Shown in pieces: positions 33,672 to 38,063 of a stretch of DNA of 38,063 nt. Numbering within the stretch: the stretch's first letter is position 1; each line of letters starts with the position of its first letter. The translations under genes and the position numbers were made by a program. The notes beneath the pieces are model-generated. The model saw only the letters and a program-made list of their open reading frames with translations. It ran no database searches and had not been told where the DNA came from. This DNA comes from Pelargonium nanum (lineage: Eukaryota; Streptophyta; Magnoliopsida; Geraniales; Geraniaceae), in assembly GCA_036897485.1 (NCBI GenBank), contig JAYMTF010000377.1, positions 1 through 38,063 of the forward strand. Direction: 5' to 3'.

Positions 33672-36600
33672 ATGGCGTACGGATCCGACATTGATCCGAG
33701 GTTGGAGAGGCGATGGAAGAGACCACGATTCGTCTCTCCTCCAAATCCCACTAAACGCCGTCGTATTGAACCCAAGAAAACCACCCCACCACCTCTCATC
33801 AACCTCGTCGACGACGACGACGATGACCCACCACCAGTTTCGGCGTCGCGACCCAGTGAGGTTCGCGAGAGCTCTGTTTCCGATGATTGTGATCGTAAAG
33901 ATCGGATTTTTAGCGGTCGTGTTGGTGTTTTGGAGGGAAATAATTGGGGTGCGGATTGTGATTACAAGTATTTTTTGGACAATTTGAGGGAAGAGAGTAA
34001 AGGGTTTGTGATGGAGATTGGTGGGGTTGGTGAGGAAAAGCCTATTGTTGTTAACTTTGAGAAGAGTGGTCATGGGTCTTGTGGTGGGTTTGTTGCTAAA
34101 ACCCCAAAAGATGTGAGGTGTGGATTGGGTGGTGGTGGTGGTTCGGGTACTGGCTGTGAAGTGCCTGGTAATGGGTTTTTGTCGAAAAAGCCGAAAGAAG
34201 TGAGAAATGGAGTGGAGGAGATGAGAAGTCATGGAAATAGTGTAGAGGTAATGGGGGAGAAGATTGATGGATTTTGTGGTGATGGTGGTGTTAAAGAGGC
34301 TAGTGTTGGTGATGGTGATGATTTGGTTATTAGTCATGAAGTGTGTGGTAATGGGTTTGTGTCTAGAAAGCCGAAAGCTAGTAATGGAAACAATTTAGAG
34401 GTAGAGAAAGAGAAGATGGCCACATTGGTTAGTGATGGTGATGATGATTTGGTTATTAGTCGTGAAGTGCCTGGTAATGGGTTTGTGTCTAAAAACCCGA
34501 AAGCTAGTCATGGAAACAATTTAGAGGTAGAGCAAGAGAAGATGGCCACATTGGTTGGTGATGGTGATGATTTGGTTATTAACCGCGAAGTGCTTGGTAA
34601 TGGGTTTGTGTCCGAAAACCCGAAAGTTGTGTGGAGTGGAATGAAGATGAGAAGTCATGGAAACAATTTAGAAGTAGAGCAAGAGAAGATGGCAAGAATG
34701 GTTGATGGTGATGATTTGGTTATTAACCGTGAAGTGTGTGGTAATGAGTTTGTGTCTAAGAACCCGAAAACTGTGAGGAGTGGAATGAATACGAGAAGTA
34801 ATGGAAGCAATTTAGAGGTAGAGCAAGAGAAGATGGCCACATTGGTTAGTGATGGTGATAATTTGGTTATTAGTCGTGAAGTGTGTGGTAATGGGTTTGT
34901 GTCTAAGAACCCGAAAGTTGTGAGGAGTGGAATGAAGACGAGAAGTCATGGAAACAATTTAGAGGTAGAGCAAGGGAAGACAGCAAGATTGGTTGGTGAT
35001 GGTGATGATTTGGTTATAAATCGTGAATTGCGTGGCAATGGGTCTGTGTCCAAAAACCCGAAAGTTGTGTGGAATTGGGTAGAGGTGACGAAGAAGAATA
35101 CTAGATTGGATTGTGATGGTGATGACAAGGATGATTGTGCTCGGGGAACTAGGTCAAAAGTAATGGAGGAGACGAGTGCTAGATCAGATGGTGATGATGG
35201 AGCTAAAGATAATTGTGTTTTTAATAGCAATGATGATGGTAATGCTGATGATGAAGACTATTGGGTTTCTGATGTTGAAGGTAACATGAATGATCATGTG
35301 TTCAACTGTGTTTATAATGGTGTTTTCTGATGGGGATGATATTAAATGTTGTGTTTTTTTTTTTATGGTAACCAATTTCAATATTAGCCTGTTTCTGATC
35401 ATGATATTGCTAAAAAGACTTGTGTTTCTAATTATGGTCGGGTGTTCAATTTCAGATTCTGATGTGGACGAATCTTACAAAATCTACTTGAGTTGTCTCA
35501 AAGAGGATGGTGAGATTGTAGATTTCACGGCCCTAAAAAGCAAAATGAAGAAAAATGGTATTAATCATAATGGTGTTGCTGATAGTAACGAGAAGGCAAA
35601 ACCGAGTTGTGACGAAGGAAAAAAGTCACAAAACACTCCATTAAAATCATTTGTATGTATGCCCGTTTTGTGTTTCTCATTGTGTGTAATATATGCCTGT
35701 TATGTTTCTCGAATCTGATTCTTTTAACTAATTGATTTTTATGCAGCACGCTACAAACAATGGTATTGATTTGTCCAAGTTTACGGATAATATGAAGTTT
35801 AGAAAGGAACTAATAGAGATTCTTAGAAAGCCGTACGATCAAAAGGAATATGAAAGACTTAGGTACGACATATCTTTGAGAAAGCCGATACAACAGCACA
35901 AGGACTTGCGCGGGGGGATCAAAATTTACCCAGTTGATCGTTATGGTAAATCATACCTTGATTGCCATCCGGGTAAGTACACTCAATTTGTCCTGTTATC
36001 GGTTTTCACTTCAATGCTCTATATTAGTTGCACATGGAAATTTGTTTCCTCAAGACTTGTCCATATGAGTATGTTACATTGTTCGATAAACCAGTTTGTT
36101 TTGTTAAAGCTGCTTGATTTCGTATGTATTTACATTGACGTGGCTTATGAAAATCATGATAGTTCTTGAGTTTTAGTTTATATATAGTCTATAACCTTAG
36201 ATGTAATATAGCTTTTATCGGTTCAGTATTATGATTTTAACTATGACCGAGTGATGATTGGCGTCAAATAATACACGTTCTTGAACACAATTTCAATCAT
36301 TAATGTCTTGAGTATGATCTCAATCATGTCTTAATTCCATATGCATTGTTAGTGAAACCAATTTGTTTTGTTGATGTTACTAGATTTCATGATTTATGAA
36401 AAATTACGATAGTCCTCGCGTGTGTATATATATATATGTGGAGAGAGAGTAACTTTAGATGTTCTTGTTTTTGGATCATGAAAATCATAGCAAACCGATC
36501 AAATCAATGCATCAAATGCAACATGTTCTTGAACACAATTCAATCATGTTGTTCTCAACTATAGCTAAATGATAATTGCCATGGCATAAAACTGGTTCTT

Positions 36601-37233
36601 GCTCGCGATTTTAATCTTTCTGATCTTGACAATGATTAAACGGTGCCATCGAGTAAACTACGATTTCAATCATTTTGATCTTAACTATGCGACTAAACTA
36701 CGATTATGCCACTGAATAAATATGTTCTTGAACATGATTTTGGTCATTTTGATCTTAACTATGCAACTAAAGTACGACTATGCCATCAAATAAAACAGGC
36801 TCTTGAACTCGTTTTCTGTCATTTCTTGAACATGTCTCCGAGTATGTTTCGGTTTAAAACTTTAAATAGTTTTCTTACGAACTTGTTGAAACGTCTTCGC
36901 TGAAAGATGATTATGTTTCATTTTTCCATCTTCTTCGCAGATCTCGTGGCGGAAATCAAGTCTGTGGAAAGTGATAAACGCAGAGTCTTGAATCTCTTAC
37001 GAGGGTATTTCCATTGGTTGAAGGTAAACTTGTGTGTGTGTCTTCCGTATTTTTTGTGCTTCGCTACATAAACTGAAATGTATATACACAAATTCAAAAT
37101 TCATATATGGTGATTTGTGCTGTGGCAGAATTTGTCTCATGAAGGGGTGTTTCGTCCGTGGAAAGATTCTATGTGCTTGGAGATATTGCCGGAAACATAT
37201 AACACGAAGGCATCGAAGGAGAAACGCAGATAG
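33672..37233 (+). CDS. acidic tandem-repeat protein with a conserved-looking C-terminal module, function unknown
   Basis: Five exons: 33672-35280, 35456-35652, 35747-35972, 36941-37023 and 37129-37233. All junctions are GT-AG and in phase, giving 740 codons (739 aa). The N-terminus is basic (RRWKRPR, TKRRRIEPKK, a probable nuclear signal), followed by an acidic run (D47-D52). A motif DCDYKYFLDNLREE (95-108) has a second version at the start of exon 2 (SDVDESYKIYLSCLKEDGE). Between them residues about 164-470 contain seven repeats of 42-49 residues marked by GNGFVSKNPK and NNLEVEQEKM. Exons 3-5 encode a lysine/arginine-rich helical region (ELIEILRKPYDQKEYERLRY), then GIKIYPVDRYGKSYLDCHPD, RRVLNLLRGYFHWLK and GVFRPWKDSMCLEILP. 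No known domain is recognised. Nuclear location is inferred from composition only. The ATG lies in an ACAACAATGGC context. Confidence 0.85.
34140..35085 (+). repeat. in-frame coding tandem repeats
   Basis: GNGF/GNEF/GNGS-type repeat markers fall at residues 166, 226, 268, 310, 357, 406 and 455. The first two spacings after the leading degenerate copy are 42 residues. Later units are 47-49 because they carry an added VRSGMKTRSHG-type segment. Copies are similar at the DNA level, so the array expanded fairly recently. Confidence 0.9.
36230..36830 (+). repeat. tandem repeats in intron 3 of the acidic-repeat gene
   Basis: A unit of about 70-80 bases ('gttcttgaac', 'gattttaatcattttgatct', 'taactatgc', 'actacgattatgcca') recurs five or six times with decay. 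The clearest pair is 36662-36710 and 36738-36786. No frame is conserved. Confidence 0.75.
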
Positions 37234-37625
37234 CGTATCTGAATATTGTAGTGCCATTTTGAGGTTTGCATATTCTTTGTGTTGAGATCGAGCTTGCAGA
37301 TACACGTACGACATAGAGAAATTTAGATGCCATTGTTCGCGATTTTGATTTGTTGAATTGATCGGTTCGTTCTGATTTTCATAATACTCGTTACAGCGAC
37401 GTTTGTTTTGATGCAGCAATTTTGGAGGGTTTTAGAAGGTATACATATAGTGAATTTGAAAGTTGTAGCGTCGTTTAAGCTTGTGCATATTCTTCGTGCT
37501 GAGATCGAGCTTGCAAATATATGTATGAGAGAAAGAACCCGAGATGTGCCATTGTTTGTGATTTGATTCATTGATTCGATCGGTTTGCTCTGATTTTCAT
37601 GATACTCGTTGTATCGACACTTGAA
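37234..37625 (+). repeat. tandem duplication in the 3' flank of the acidic-repeat gene
   Basis: The block around 'gagatcgagcttgca' (37284) recurs at 37501 (offset 217). Both copies continue with 'gccattgtt.g.gattt', 'gatcggtt.g.tctgatttt' and 'atactcgtt'. The first copy begins near the stop codon, so the 3' UTR is probably doubled. Confidence 0.8.
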
Positions 37626-38018
37626 GTGTATTATTTTATTTAATAAGTCAATTCAAACTCGACTCAATTATTAAAGAGTTTAATTATTATACGGTAATGA
37701 ATTTTAATTGAAATAATATTTGTTCTTTAGGTGGGATATTTTAACTACTTAACCAACCTTGTGATTATAAAACAATTATCCATCAAAACTTTATCAATAA
37801 ATTATATTTTATTGTAATGTAAGGGTTGAAAAATGGATTAATGTTAATGTTTTTTTCAAATATAATGGAAGGTTCCATGAAGTAATTCAATGAATATTAA
37901 CATAGTAGTCACAAAATATATCTCAACAAGTCAACATGATAGAAAATATTGTGGTAACTTGTGTGTACAAAACTAGCAAAGAATCTAAAATAATAGTAAA
38001 TTAGAACAATATGAATGC
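37626..38018. other. AT-rich sequence at the window end
   Basis: I see no gene or clear repeat. Confidence 0.5.
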
Positions 38019-38063
38019 GCCTAGGCTGCATCCGCGAAACCACGGATAGGATGCAGACTAGGC
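38019..38063. repeat. GC-rich imperfect palindrome at the window edge
   Basis: Arms at 38019-38033 (GCCTAGGCTGCATCC) and 38049-38063 (GGATGCAGACTAGGC) pair with one mismatch around a 15-base spacer, which itself contains a partly overlapping TCCG/CGGA pair. The window ends exactly at the arm, so the full element cannot be seen. Confidence 0.7.

Noticed and set aside
33588-34337. 249-residue open frame on the minus strand
   Set aside because: It is antisense to exon 1 of the acidic-repeat gene; the Thr/Ile/Asn-rich translation is a by-product of that biased composition and has no domain.
36230-36830. CRISPR-like array
   Set aside because: Units vary in length and sequence, there are no constant repeats with unique spacers, and the host is a plant.
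38019-38063. Geminivirus- or Helitron-type terminal hairpin
   Set aside because: There is no TAATATTAC loop, and no CTRR end can be seen before the window stops.

Overview
The window is nuclear DNA of a flowering plant, almost certainly a eudicot. It has intron-rich genes with GT-AG borders, AT-rich introns and spacers, tRNA-derived SINEs and a TRIM-type LTR relic. Four of its proteins are recognisably land-plant types: KORRIGAN cellulase, a PUR5 with a plastid-type N-terminus, a plant-like COG1, and ASYMMETRIC LEAVES 2. I cannot name the species. All recognised genes are ordinary host genes; I see no operon-like or clustered pathway.

Layout. (1) 1276-3265 (+): a possible two-exon gene for a 50-residue protein; its 1.8 kb intron is full of degenerate tandem repeats. 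(2) 3647-7844 (-): a complete five-exon KORRIGAN-type membrane-anchored endo-1,4-beta-glucanase (621 aa). (3) 8000-11600: spacer with a SINE, a fold-back element and GC-richer dispersed repeats. (4) 11621-14413 (-), with a non-coding first exon near 15429-15560: phosphoribosylformylglycinamidine cyclo-ligase PUR5 (8 coding exons, 407 aa) behind a cluster of TGGGCC promoter motifs. (5) 17681-24340 (+): Golgi tethering subunit COG1 (6 exons, 1061 aa). (6) 24400-25165: unidentified coding-like fragment. (7) 25589-26156: fossil TRIM element. (8) 26160-28850: spacer. (9) 29596-30147 (-): single-exon AS2/LBD6 transcription factor (183 aa) with decayed copies of its own 3' end downstream. (10) 30200-33670: repeat-rich spacer with SINEs. 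(11) 33672-37233 (+): five-exon gene for a 739-aa acidic repeat protein with a conserved-looking C-terminal module of unknown function.

The exon chains of the five main genes were built by hand from the sequence. Every junction keeps phase and GT-AG borders, and the lengths of the KOR, PUR5 and COG1 products agree with what I remember of their families.

The most distinctive property of the window is the way local tandem duplication (units about 150-350 bp) has copied gene edges. KOR intron 1 carries copies of the exon-1 end, and KOR intron 2 carries a copy of the exon-2 end with a donor-like site. The PUR5 leader intron carries copies of its own 3' splice site, one with the start codon. AS2 is followed by decayed copies of its C-terminal coding end. 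The acidic-repeat gene has duplications in its coding region, in intron 3 and in its 3' flank. I consider this repeated exon-border duplication, and the unnamed acidic-repeat protein, the observations most worth following up.
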